The notes under the pieces were generated by a model. That model did no database searches. It had not been told where the DNA came from and saw only the letters and a program-made list of their open reading frames with translations. Below are positions 1 through 12,332 of a DNA stretch of 64,000 nucleotides, piece after piece. This DNA is from Chlorops oryzae. Taxonomy: Eukaryota > Arthropoda > Insecta > Diptera > Chloropidae. Location: assembly GCA_020466095.1 (NCBI GenBank), contig CM035809.1:1424798-1488797 (forward strand), given 5' to 3'. Every line of letters begins with the position of its first letter. Position 1 is the first letter of the stretch. Both the position numbers and the translations under genes were made by a program.

Positions 1-1464
1 ACGTTTAGTGATTTTTGTATTAGAATCTTTTAAGAAAAGAAACAATTCTTATCGGCTTTAGTCAATTTCGAACTATGTTTTGAGAAGTTCAACACGAAAA
101 CTCGAAAAGGAATAGCTAGAAACTTTATTGAAAGTTCTTTCCTAATTTGTAAAAAAAAAAAAAAAAAAATTGAAGAAATCAAAATTGGGATTCTAGCTAT
201 TTTAGCTTTACCAAACCTTCTCAGAATTAAAACTATTTAATTGATTAAAATATCTCATTTACGGTTAGTACTAAATATAGTAAAACCATTGCTCTATTTT
301 TTATATATTTAAAGCCTTTTGTACATAGTTTTAATCTGTAAGTTATTTTTTAATATAGGTATAGCTCATTGCATCTAAATTTTTAATGGAAAAACTCATT
401 AAAGCTGTTAATAAAAGGAAAATTCCTAAGAGTTTCTGGATTGATTTCGTTTGGCTTGCATTTTAAGAAAATCTTGTCTAGTTATTTAAAAATTCATTTA
501 AGCTGGGTCCGTAATAATTATAAAATATATTTTAGAAATCACCATGGTCTTGCCACACGTTGATCGAAATTGAGCGTTTCAGAACAAAATTGAATTCCTA
601 CAATTTCAAATGTTAAATTTGTTTGCAAATTTTTTGAAATTGAGTAATTTTGATCTACGTGTGGTAGGCATATTAGAATTAAAGTGGGTGACATTTAAAA
701 AACAAAATCGTGCCACAAAAATCAATGTAGGAAGTTTATATAGAAAACCGAGTCCACAAAATAATATCGAAATATATCTGTCACCATTCGTTTCCGACAA
801 AAATGGGAATTAATTTATTTAAGGTATACATATTTGTTGCGTCTTGTCTACTCAAAAAGCAAAGTAACATTTCAAACACTCTTATCAGTGGCTCTACTTG
901 ATTTCTCTAAATAACTCACAAATTTTTTACTTTCAATGAACTTATCTTGTTCAGTATTTGGATTGAAGACAAAATCTTCACTTAGGATTGAGGAATAATC
1001 CGTTTTATGACATTTATCAAAATTCAGAACCATAAATTCGAAGAAATCTTTCGGGCCTGTTGATTGAAAATGGTGATTTGGCATGCACGTTCGCCGATTT
1101 AACGAAATCTTTGTGGGGATATTTGAAGCAAAGTTTACTTAACAGCAGGGATCCGCGAGATTAGAAAATGAAGAAATAGCGTATACCGGCCGAAGTTGGA
1201 AATTTTCGAAGCCAAAAAGTTCCGCCAAATTATTCAAGCGCAGCTTTTCATTTGTAATAAAATGTTTTCTGAAACATAAAAAATAAGCAAAAGTTCAGTT
1301 TATATTCCATCCAAATTTTATTTTGTTCTTTATTTAAAAAAAAAAAAATGGTCCTGAATATGGGACTGACATTTAATCGTCTTTAAAAAATGTATTTTAA
1401 CATTTCAACATCTTATCTGCATGATTTCAAATAAGGATTTTTTTTTTTGCGTGAAACAAAAAAG
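1..1464. other. Non-coding, AT-rich
   Basis: No supported gene. Short overlapping open frames near 606-1084 on both strands lack homology or splice context. Confidence 0.6.
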
Positions 1465-2334
1465 ATATGGGCATTTCCACAGAAAGGTCTACCGGAAATG
1501 AAAATGCCCCAGTTCCTTAAAACAATTTTTGGGTATGTACTATCATAGTAACTCATCTGATTTCCACTATTTAAGAAGATTGGTGGTTATAGTCAGCCCT
1601 CATTTCTGTAAAACATAGGTAAAGGCTTATTTTGTTGTATTTGTATTTCTTAAATTACCTTTAAAAGTGCTTTATCTATGAAATTTGGGCCATTTTAGTA
1701 ACCTGATCAATGGAAGTTATCGTCCTTAATAATTCCATTCAGAAGAATCAACCAAAACAACAACAACAAAAAATTCTTTAACGAATAAGTTGATAATTAT
1801 CTTCTAATTACGCAAGCTCAATTAAATATTGTTTTTGATAAAATTTATTATTGGCCCTTCTATTTATAATACCAGAATTTATGAATTAAAAGGAAAAAGG
1901 TTTAAAATAAAAGACTATTTTCATGACTAAAACCCTTTTGAAATTTTAGTAACGTAACGCCAGGTAATTAAGGCCAATAAAAAACGAACGACAAACGATT
2001 TTACAATTTAAAACTTGGAAAATGAACTCTTATATTTTCCAATCTTATTGCTATAAGTTAATACGAAAAGTTTTGCGAAATTAGCAGAGTTTTGAAATCT
2101 TGTAATCTAAGTCAAAAACCCACTTCTGTTTTTCGTAACGAAACGCTAGGACACTTTTTTGCTTCAATACTCAAATCCTTATGGTCTATTGGTCTAATTT
2201 TTTTACTGAACATAGTGCTACTTTATTAGTATGCAAATATTAAAAAACTTTTTTTAAATTTGCAATTCTTCATTTAAAAAAAATTTTGTTTTTCGTTCGA
2301 ATGTCATGTAACGTCAAAATGGAAATGCCCATAT
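1465..2334. repeat. Candidate inverted-repeat element (GGGCATTTCC ends)
   Basis: ATATGGGCATTTCCA at 1465-1479 has an exact inverted partner at 2320-2334, bounding about 870 bp of AT-rich DNA with repeated GTAACGNAACGC words and no ORF. No clear target duplication beyond AT-rich flanks. Probably a MITE-like element. Confidence 0.45.
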
Positions 2335-3338
2335 ATTCTTTCGGCTAGTCAGATTTTTTGGAAAATTAACCTTGCAAGTTGCAAAATATGTATATGTATA
2401 CAGCATAGAATTTAAAAAACTAAAAATTTTATATTAATTTTATTAATCCCGCGGGATTTAGATGATATATCCCGCGTGATAGTGGGATTGAAATTTTGGT
2501 GCGAGATTGGATTCCCTAGTTATAATGAATTTTTGGTTTTTTGCTAAAAGAAAATTTTCAAATTTATTTTCCATTTATCATTTACCATCTTTCGAAAAAC
2601 TCGACTGACTTCCCTCCAAGCAAAGAAAATAATTTCAAATTTCCGTTGTAACATTATTTCTGCTCGTGACAATTACAACATTAATCGCACACTATCGCTC
2701 ATCGAACACGAAGAATACCTACCGAAGATAAATGAACGGACGAACGAACCTTTGTAAATGTTCGACTGAAAAAATTTCTGCTACAAAATGCAAGTTCGAC
2801 TGAATTTTTGAAAGTTATAGAATGTTAGAGCTTCAGTTGTGAGCAGAGTTCTCTGCTTCAAACATTGAATTCTTGCATATTTTAAAATTCGTTTAGTAAA
2901 ATATCTAGGGTCGATGTTAAGTTAACAGAATGCCATAATACAGGGAATCGCTAACTCGAGACCAGTATTTCAGTCGCAGCCACTGCTTCATAGAACAATC
3001 GATAGAACAAAACGTCTCAGCATCGAAATGTTGAATTGTTTCATCGATTGCTATCCATTCTTCTTCATAACCAGTGCTGCCACTAGTTTTGGACAACTTT
3101 TCTCTCCATAGTCCTCATTAGCTTTGAGTAAGCGGAAAATCTCTTTTAAAATCATGATTATACTGAACAAATAATGTTACCACGTAGAGAATACATGCTT
3201 GTCTAAATATATCAGTGGCAATAAGGCATAAATGCCCAAGTTGTCCAAAACTACTGGCAGCACTGGTGATGAAGAAGAATGGAGAGCAGGGCTAGAACTT
3301 GACGAACAAGTCCCGGCTCAAACAGGGAGACAAAACGC

Positions 3339-3424
3339 GAGACACTGGAAGGAAACACATGAGAAAGACGGAGATGGAATGTCTTTCGTCTCTGTCACTC
3401 TCATGTGTTTCCTTCCAGTGTCTC
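3339..3424. repeat. Hairpin repeat inside element A
   Basis: GACACTGGAAGGAAACACAT and its inverted copy ATGTGTTTCCTTCCAGTGTC flank a short loop. The block that separates A from B is about 3311-3445. A lone right-arm copy occurs at about 18015-18085, so the family has moved or been copied elsewhere in the locus. Confidence 0.7.
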
Positions 3425-3768
3425 TCTTAATCTAAACACGGACCAAGAAAGTGCAGCAATTTTGGAAAAAAGCAGTAGATTTGAATTATGCGCAATGAAA
3501 AACAAAATCGATGCAAAGCTACGAATATTAGAAAAGTTGCCATAATTAATAATGTTAGTGCATAATAATACTAACTTAAAATATTTCTCCATTTTGCCCT
3601 GTGGCAAAACAATTGTAAATGTAAAACAATCTATATCGCGACATATCAGATTGAATGGAAAACCCAAGATGTAAAACAAGGAAAAAATTAATATCTTTGT
3701 TACAAACAGCATTGCTGTTTTGATTAAATAGTAACAAAAATTTGTAGCTTTCTTACAGTTTTTGTTAA

Positions 3769-4163
3769 AGCCTTCGCCTCAGTTCGGTAAGAAATACCAG
3801 CGGAAATTCTTAGGCTATTTCGCCGAGGAAAAAAAGGTATCATAAAAATATTCTAAACAGCCCTGACCGACATAAACAGCTGATTTAAATGTCACTTTGA
3901 GTTTGAATTTCGAAATTGAAACTTATTTGTAAGTATTATTAAACCACCTTCAAACTATTTTGACATCAACTGTCACTTTTCTGCGAGAAACAATTGAACT
4001 TCAATTATTTCTGCTACGAAAGCCTGGGCTTCGATGTGCATTTGTAGGCAAAAAAGCACTAAAATATTATGATACTTTTTTTTTTACCGAACTGAAGCCA
4101 GCCGTCAGAAATGCCGCTTTTTTATATGGAGTTTTTCATTCCCAGCCGAACTGAGGCCATAGC
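3769..4163. mobile_element. TTAA-flanked element nested in element A
   Basis: 395 bp between TTAA at 3765-3768 and TTAA at 4164-4167, absent from element B. The ends, GCCTTCGCCTCAGTTCGG and CCGAACTGAGGCCATAGC, are imperfect inverted repeats (15 of 18). TTAA targets are typical of piggyBac-class elements; no ORF. A near-identical copy lies at 12519-12914. Confidence 0.6.
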
Positions 4164-4350
4164 TTAAGAGTTGACAAAAAAAAAATCGAGTGACGTCAGG
4201 GACGAAAATCGCAGCAAAAATTAGGCTCTTCGCAAGTGATGCAGTAGATGTCAAATATATTTAAAAAAGCGCAGTAGATCTACTGCAATAGAAGTAAAGT
4301 TCCAACCCTGATGGAGAGCAATCGATGACGCAATTGATAGACATTTCGAT

Positions 4351-4894
4351 CAGGGTTGGAACTTGGCGAAGAAGAAAGTGCAGCAGTTTTAACAAAAAGG
4401 GCAGTAGATTTGAATTTTGCGCAGTAAAAAAAAACTTCATTACATATCTGTTTTTCATAACAAAAATATATTTTATTCTTTTGAAATAAAAAGAAAAAAT
4501 AAACAAAAAGTACATTTCATGTAAATACTTCTCCATATTGCGAGTCTTCCAATGTGCATCGAAGATTTTTTACAAGATTTTTTTTCTGTTATATCAGCTG
4601 TCAAACTGTTAATATCGCGACATATAAGCTTAAAAGGAAAATCCAAGATGTTAAACAAGGACAAAAATAGTATCTTTGTTACAAATAGAATTGCGGTGTT
4701 GATAATGTATAACTAAAATTGATACTTTTTTGGTAGTTATCGTTAGGAGTTTTGTTTGACAAAAAAAAAAAACGAGTGACACCAGGGACGAAAATCGCAG
4801 TAGATTTTTGGCTTTTCGCAGTGTCGCAGTAGATGTCAAATATATTAAAAAAGCGCAGTAGATCTACTGCAATTGCAGTAAAGTTCCAACCCTG
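4351..4894. mobile_element. hAT-like non-autonomous element B
   Basis: 544 bp. Ends CAGGGTTGGAACTT / AAGTTCCAACCCTG, with 8-bp duplication ATTTCGAT (4343-4350 and 4895-4902). The palindrome's left arm keeps the unoccupied site (CATCGAAAT near 3021), which proves insertion after the palindrome formed. It shares internal GCAGTAGATTTGAATTNTGCG and GCAGTAGATCTACTGC with element A. Confidence 0.9.
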
Positions 4895-5059
4895 ATTTCG
4901 ATGCAAAGACGTTTTGTTCTATCGATTGTTCTATGAAGTAGTGGTTGCGAATGAAATACTGGTCTCGAGGTAGTGATTCCCTGTATTATGGTATTCGTTA
5001 ACTTAACATCGACCCTAGATATTTAAATAAAAATTTTAAAATGTTAAAAGTCCATCGTT

Positions 5060-6085
5060 TGAAGCAGAGAACTCTGCTCACAACAGAAGCTCTAACATTC
5101 TAAAGCATGCAAAAATTCAGTCGAACTTGCATTTTGTATCAGAAATTTTCAGTCCAACATTTATCTATGTATAAAGGTTCGTTCGACTTATCTTGTCGTT
5201 ATTTTTTTTTGAAACTAAGATTAAAATTTATATAAAGTTGCATGTTAATTTGTGTAAAGACACATGGCATTCCCATGTAACCACGTAGTAGTCAGAAAAA
5301 ATCAATTTTCCTATGAAATATATGTACATACATAAGTATATTATATCAGCCATGATACAGATATTTTAAGCGTTGGAGGATTACTGCAAAATTTAATATC
5401 GCGACTATAAGCTGTATAAATTTGGAATTATCAAAATAATTTAAAAGAAAAAAAGTAACCCACGGTTCACCAAAACTATGTGTAAATAAAGTTAAACTAA
5501 AAATTACCTTTATTTTATGCGTAGAAAATCGTTTTCATTCAAGTTTTATTTAAAAAAAAATAGCTTGGCGAAACCGGGGAAATAAGATTTTTTGTTTTGT
5601 TTTCAAGCGAATGAAAGAATTAAAAAGCAAGATTGATAGAAGTTCACCTTATGAAGACAGTTTGCCATATCTTTTTTTTATATTAGTAACGACCTGAAAA
5701 TTTTTCTAGTACGAAAACCTAGCATTTTTAAATTACAGCTGAATCTAGCTGATTAAATAAACGATTGTCTAGCAGAATTTCACAAAACCCATCTGGCAAC
5801 AGTCGGTTTGAAGCAGAGAACTCTGCTCACAACAGAAGCTCTAACATTCTAAAGCATGCAAAAATTCAGTCGAACTTGCATTTTGTATCAGAAATTTTTC
5901 AGTCCAACATTTATCTATGTATAAAGGTTCGTTCGCTTATCTTCGTTCGTTATTTTTTTTAAACTAAATTAAAATTTATATAAAGTTGTATGTTAATTTT
6001 GTGTAAAGACATGCATTCCCATGTAACCACTAGTATATAAAAAATCAATTTTTATGAAATATATGTACATACATAAGTATATAGT
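5060..6085. repeat. Direct duplication of the palindrome's outer right arm
   Basis: About 280 bp from TTTGAAGCAGAGAACTCTGC to TATCAGCC occurs at about 5060-5345 and again at 5808-6090 in the same orientation, with small indels. The intervening 5346-5807 is unique AT-rich DNA. The second copy carries the P-like MITE just past its end. Confidence 0.8.
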
Positions 6086-6091
6086 ATCAGC

Positions 6092-6323
6092 CATGATACA
6101 AGAAAACAAGATAGCGCCACTTGAGAGAGGAAACATCACAAACTCAAAATCGCGATTCGTTGTTGTTGTTTCCCATGTTAAACCGGCTTTTTACTTTTTT
6201 GAATAGCATGGGAAACAACAACAATTTCTCGCTCAGTGACGTCACAAACTCAATTTTCGGCTCTCAGAGAGAGCCACAAAATAGCGGTACTGAAGTGGCG
6301 CTATCTTGTTTTCTTGTATCATG
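6092..6323. mobile_element. P-element-like MITE, 31-bp TIRs and 8-bp duplication
   Basis: 232 bp. Perfect 31-bp inverted ends starting CATGATACAAGAAAACAAG (6092-6122 and 6293-6323), flanked on both sides by GTATCAGC. Inside is a second inverted pair, TTGTTGTTTCCCATG / CATGGGAAACAACAA, so most of the element can fold. P elements also have 31-bp TIRs beginning CATGATG and 8-bp duplications, which favours P over hAT. No transposase is present. Confidence 0.85.
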
Positions 6324-6385
6324 GTATCAGCTCTTTAAATTATCGTACAGAAGGCACAATAACATATTTTTCCTTTTATAGAATC

Positions 6386-6740
6386 ATGGTGCGAAAATAT
6401 AAAAAGAAGGGTGGGTACGCGTACTCAAGAAGTGCATGAAGACTCCATGAAACTAGCAATTGATGATGTAATACAGGGACGGTTGTCGTATCCGAAAGCC
6501 GCGTTAAAATACAACATCAAAACATCAACGTTGGAAAGCAGAGTCAAACAGTCTAACGACTGTCCAAATTCGGAAAATGGCCTACGAATACGCGAAAGCG
6601 TTGAATTTAAAATATCCTGCGAAATGGGACGAAAATCGTATGGCTGGCTTAGAGTGGATATACCGGTAACGAAACTCCCACCTCAGTCTGCGAAAGCCAG
6701 AGAACACTAGCTCTGCTCGGTCATTCACGTTTAATAGGTA
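6386..6740 (+). pseudogene. Decayed pogo/CENP-B-type transposase N-terminus
   Basis: Translation in shifting frames gives MVRKYKKKGG, then TQEVHEDSMKLAIDDVIQGR and LSYPKAALKYNIKTSTLESR (an HTH_psq DNA-binding domain), then AYEYAKALNLKYPAKWDENR plus MAGLEWIYR, then LSLRKPENTSSARSFTFN (CENP-B HTH). Both segments are standard in pogo/Tigger-like transposases and in host genes derived from them. At least two frameshifts and a stop break it and no DDE domain follows, so it is a relic. Confidence 0.85.
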
Positions 6741-9700
6741 TGCCTATTTTATAAAACTGCATTGAGCTGGCTTAAAATATGTACCCGAATTTTTTTCTGT
6801 TAACTCAACAGCTTCCTGTTGTGCGAAATTGATGTCAAAAGTAAAAAGAGTAAATAATTCATTACTTTTTCTTACCTATGAGAACAGCCCAGCTGCCAAC
6901 AGTGCCTACCGCCTACAAAGTATACGAGTCTGTAAGCGACCTGCTACAAAGTATACAAGATTGTAGGTGAATTGCCTACCCATAGCTTACTTTATGTGGT
7001 AGTGGCAGGCGTTCACTGTACAAAACGGCCACGCTCGAACAAAAGTATACTAGGATGGTATATGAGGTCGTATGCATTACCGCCAACGGCTTACAAAATG
7101 TGTTACTATTCATCGCTTCTGTAGGCAGAATTTTGAACGCTGGGAGCATAAATAAATAAATTCGAATAAAACAAGTTTAATTTAATAATAAAATTCTTTA
7201 TCATTTTTCGATAGACAATAGGCAATACAATTTCCTGCTAGGAGTCATCATTGACATTTTCTAATCCGGTCACCGGTGAATTCACTGTCCAACTCCTGTA
7301 AAAATGTCACACAAAATGTCCTATGAAATCGCATGCGTTTCGGCTTCAAAGTCACCCTGACTTCATCGGGGCATTTCCCGCTGGGACGCTTCGCATTAAA
7401 ATACATACATCACTGAATTATTGTAAAGTATTTCTTTATTCATTTTGTATATTTTATATATATTCTTGTGTTCAAATTTTTATTGTAATCTTTTAACTCA
7501 ACATAAAACAATGTTTTCACAAACATATTACGTAAACATTTTCAGAAGTTTTTTTTTCATATTTTTGTAACTTTTTTATAGCTTAAAATTGAACATTATT
7601 TTTTATCATACGGTAAACACATATAATATTATTATTATTCTTGATTAAATGGGAGCTATTTCTATTTATGTTATAGTTTCTTACGGAATGATTAGTGTTG
7701 AAAATTGTTTATTGGGTATAAATACGAATTGGAATAAACTTTTTTTTTTTTTGTTTTTTTTAAACACACACAAAGCGAGTTGAAAAATATGCGTTAAAGA
7801 TTGTTTCATTGATATTTATAATTTGTAGATTTCTGCTATGTAAATATATATTCTTTATATAAATATATATTTTTAGAGAAATATTTTTTTTGTTTTCATA
7901 AGCCGCTATTTCGAAAAAGCTCAATTTGATTCGTTTATTTACTCAGTGTAGCTTAGTGTTTGAAGTATCATATTTGGTAGTGTTTCATTGGAGTTCGTTA
8001 GCTGTGCGTGTGTAGAAGTATTTCGAATCGTCTCAGGAGTTTTCTGTTACATTTGATACACTATAATGAATAGTTTCTCCATTCGGAGACTCACATCTAT
8101 ATATATTTGAGAGCAAAGCGCTACTTCTTGTTTAATTTGATTTTCTATGTTGCAATTTTGTTACTTCGAAAGCTACACTGAGAGAAATGCTTTCAACTGT
8201 TTTGTGATTTCAAAACTCTTCGCTATCAAGCATTTTGTTTTAAATTAAAAAAAAAAAAAAAAACAATCGAATCACAACAACGAAAACAAAACGCTTACAG
8301 ATCGTGGTTACAGTTTTTAGTGGTTTTCATTTTTCTATTTCTTTTTATTTTCTATAGTTTGTTTGCTTATTAGTAATAAAATTTCAAGCTGCATTTGACT
8401 TGCTCTGTGGCTATTGGATTTTCTGTCAGTGTTGCAAAATATATCTTATTTAATGCTGTATTTTTCAAATTGGGTCGGTTTTTATACATTTCGTAAGCTT
8501 TAATTGTTCTTCAAGAAAATGTACACGATTTTGATTCTTTCTTTTTTAATTGATTAAATTTTTACGATTTTTCATTGATTTTTTTTTTTAATATTTTTTT
8601 TTTCTCTTTATTTAGCATACGTATTTTGCTTTAGTAGTTTTTACTGTAGTTGGTAGGTACACAATTTCAAAATTGTATTTTTATGTTTAAAATTCTATTC
8701 TTGTTTTCTATATGTAGATTTCTCAAATGCTCATATATTTTGTGACTTTTCTCTGTACACTTGAAATGTTCTTGAATGTTTCAATTATCTGTGGCTTACA
8801 TTATTTTTTCCAATTGTTAAAACTTCGAAATATATTTTGTAGATACATAACATATATTCTTCATAATTCTTTGAATATTTTTGTTGGATTTTAGTTTTCT
8901 TTTTTGCAATGCTTAAATATTTAAAATTGATTATGATTATGGTTGGGTTATTTGTAATAATACTTACATATATAATTTTTCAGTGTAATTGTAGCATTTT
9001 CGTTATATTTGTACAGATTTGTTTTGTTTTTCGGTTTCTTTTTTTTTACAGCGTACTTTAACTTTATATTTAAATCTTCTCAAAGCTTCGAAGAACTATT
9101 GAGTTGGCTTCTTTCGCGAAATATTTTTATTTTTGGGTATATTGTAACTACAGCTTTTTATGTGGTTTATTAACTTTATATTTATATATATATATATATG
9201 TATATATGTAAATTGAACTTATGCATAATATACGACACACATATGCTATAATTTCCAACTTATCATAATCATTTTTGTATATTTTAAACAAGTGTGAAAT
9301 AATTTCTCGCGCTTTATTTTCTCTGTTGAACGGTGTTTCGGTGTTGCCATACAGTTTTGTTTTTCATTTCTTCATATTTGTCTCTGAGTACATATTGGGA
9401 ATAAGAACCAGTTAAATACCAAGTTAAATACGCTTGTAATGCAGTTCACTGGTTTTGAATGGTTTGTAAATTTTAATTCATTGCCAAGGGAGTTTTTTCT
9501 TAAAGTAGAGCTATAATCTAAAAAAAAAAAAAATTAACAAGTTTAGTGAATAGTTTAGATTATTCATAACACATTGAAGTTCAATTTGGTTGATTCAATT
9601 CAATTCATAAATTCTTAAACAATCGAAAAAATTTTAATGGATTAGAGAAATATTGATAATCAATATTGAGGGATCTCTTATTGAATATGTCTAACATATG

Positions 9701-11600
9701 GTTTTTTGCATGAGCAATTAAATTTATTGGGAAATAATAGGAGGTAAATAAAAATAATGAAGACATTTTGTGGTTTGATTTTTTTTGGTTTTTTTTTTTT
9801 TTTGGTTTTAAATTTAAAATTTTTAATTTCTTAGAATGCTCAAAAACTTTAATCAATTTGCCGATTTCGGGCTTTTTAAATATATATAGAGGTATATTAT
9901 TAAATAATTGGAGTTCTTTGGTTAACATAGATAGATATTTCGAGCACGAGATGAGACTGATACGATTTCCATAGAAGGGATTTAAGATTAAAGCTGAAGA
10001 GATTGTGGTATTTCAAAGTCACGAGCTGGTCTTATCTCGACCAAAACATTTCATCTTGGCTAAGGCCAAAAATCAAAGAGAACGTTTAAGTCTTTAAAGC
10101 ATAACGGACAACATTATCCCACATAATTTTAACGATTAACAAGAGCATTTACTATTCCCAATATTGCTATAAATCGCTAAGCTTATGTGGGAATTAATTT
10201 GTCCCTTCATCTTTAAAGGGTTAAAAGCAATTTATCTTATGGTTGAATATTTCCAAATGGAGTGACAGGTTCTTCGTTTTGAAATAGTATCCACACACAA
10301 GCCCTAACGATGGACGCAACAGCTTCTTCCCGCGCTCTTGACTTCATTTGGAACTGATATTCTTAAGTTCTGCCAAAATTAAGTTTTCAATTTCAACTTT
10401 ATCTTACAAGTCTGTACATAATATAAGTATTTTCAGAAAATTTTGCCTTCTCTTTATTTATAACTTAAATTTAATATTATTTTTATTATTATTAAAGGTT
10501 TTCGAATTTTTATGTAAATAAAAAAAAATGTTTTCCAAAATTCTTAATACGCCAATTTTTATAAAAAAAAAATTCCAGTTTAGTTTTTCCTCAGTTTCAT
10601 CACGCAAGAAAATTTCGAGTTGCGCTGGAAAAACTCTAAGCCCTTATAATAATGTACAATATATTAAATATATACGATACAATACACATACAACAATAAT
10701 GAATTAATTACGTTTTTTCAGGGTATATGCTTTAGTCAAAATCCGATTCGATTTGTTTTTTCAACAAAATTTCAAAAATCAGTTAAGTTCAGTCAATTTT
10801 TTGTTTGTTTTGTTTTTGGGTAAAAATGATTTAGATTTTTAAAGAGGTTGATTTTTAAGTTTTTCTTTGCGCGTGAATTTCCTTATGTGATTGTTTTTAT
10901 GTTTTTTTTATTCTTTAAATGTTAGTTTTAGAAATATTATTGCTCTTTAATACTCACTGAAATGTGAAAAGCTTGAAGTATTAGGTTTTTTTTTTTTTAA
11001 AGTTCATTTTAAGCACACAATTCAAAGTCTTTGTGAGGACAACGATCGACGATTAAAGTTGAAGGCATTTGCCGCAGTCTAAGTTGGTATTTTTGTCTTA
11101 TAAATTAAAAAAAAAAAAAGATTTTAAAGTTCAGTGTATGCGTTACAACATTTACGAAAACGTCGATTCATTGTCAAGCGATTTAATAGTAGTTTGTAAA
11201 AAATGTGACGTTAACTTCTTACGATTGCTTTAAAATTATTTTCGAAACAAAAGTTGGCAGTTTACGTTAACGAAAGAAGAGAAAAAACAAATATTACAGC
11301 ACAGGAAGCTCTGCTGGAGTTGAAAAGTTAAATTATCAAGCGATACAGTGACACAAAATAAGGGGATATTTATCATAGTTTTTTTAAAGTAATTTAAATA
11401 GAAATCCACCATACTGTATGGATTGACAAAATTGTAGTGATTCAATATAAATTTATTAAGAAATAAATGAAAAAATAAATACATCGCACACTATTCACTA
11501 AATCGGCGCAACTAAAAGTTTCCTATTTTTCGAAAAAACATCGAATCTCTTTCGAGAGCTGTAAGATATAATTTCGTTTCAACATTTATATTATTCTGAA
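6741..11600. other. Non-coding, T-rich on the plus strand
   Basis: No gene found. 6888-7146 has repeated CTACAAAGTATAC words and CCCAGC/GCTGGG ends, possibly a degraded element. 7400-9500 and 10400-11100 are full of oligo-T and TATATA. A (TA)n tract lies near 9180-9212. If transcribed from the minus strand it would be A-rich, as in intron or long UTR, but no boundary can be set. Confidence 0.5.
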
Positions 11601-11604
11601 TTAA

Positions 11605-12332
11605 GGGGACCTTCTGGTCTAGAATTTTTTGAAAATTGATTTTTTTTTTTTATATATTTCGGAAGAATAGACTTTTAAGAATATGCTGGCAAAGTTTCGT
11701 GAAGATATTGACAATATTTGTTTTGCTACAGCCTTTTTAGAAGGTGGAGACACCAGGCAGCGCGCTTGATCAAAGCAACTTTGAACGCGTTTATCTCAAA
11801 ACCACTTTTTTTGACCTGGTGTGAATGAAAACAAAAAAAACATCGAACCGATTTGTCTGGAATTTTTATATGTTATTCATAACATCAACGGCTATGGCCC
11901 GAACTAGAATCGAATTTTTATTTCAAGAACTTCATATTTTTTCATCAAAAAAATGGTCAAAAAAAGGGGAGTTTTTGATGGTTGAAATAAAAAATTGCGC
12001 CATTTTGTCAATTTAAAAAAATTTTTTTTTATTGTAGTTCCTGCCATAGCCGCATTTATTCTGATTAATAACATTTTTTTTTTTTTTTCGATTACCAGAA
12101 CTGCCAAAATCTTTCACACCACGGAGGTACTTTTTCAAAGAGGGTCCACTTCAACGCCATTTTTAAAATACCAAAAAAAAAAAAAATAATTACAATAAAC
12201 ATTTTTTATTTTTTGTCAATAAAGAATATAATAAGCCTGCATACTTAGAAAATCGTTTTTTATTTGGCTTAATACCAAAAAAAAAATCATGAAAATACCC
12301 TAAATTTTCGTGCTCTAGACCAGAAGGTCCCC
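11605..12332. mobile_element. piggyBac-like TTAA-flanked MITE
   Basis: 728 bp between TTAA (11601-11604) and TTAA (12333-12336). The ends share the 19-bp inverted repeat GGGGACCTTCTGGTCTAGA. Internal sequence is poly-A/T rich without a transposase. TTAA target plus short TIRs is the piggyBac-class pattern. Confidence 0.8.

Larger units (their letters stand above)
3287..4310. mobile_element. hAT-like non-autonomous element A (with nested insertions)
   Basis: 1024 bp. Ends CAGGGCTAGAACTT and AAGTTCCAACCCTG are inverted repeats, flanked by an 8-bp duplication ATGGAGAG (3279-3286 and 4311-4318), the hAT-class signature. Compared with element B it has two extra blocks, a hairpin at about 3311-3445 and a TTAA-flanked block 3769-4163, each probably a later insertion. 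No transposase is present. Confidence 0.85.
2600..5200. repeat. Large palindrome (foldback-like) with transposon insertions in the right arm
   Basis: The left arm, about 2737-3099, reappears inverted at 3236-5195, starting with AGTTGTCCAAAACTACTGG against its complement at 3080-3099. The arms share ATGCCATAATACAGGGAAT, TAACATCGACCCTAGATATT and GTTCGTTCG words. Spacer is 3100-3235. The right arm is stretched by two inserted elements (3287-4310 and 4351-4894). No protein was recognised. It could be a foldback transposon or an inverted segmental duplication. Confidence 0.8.
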
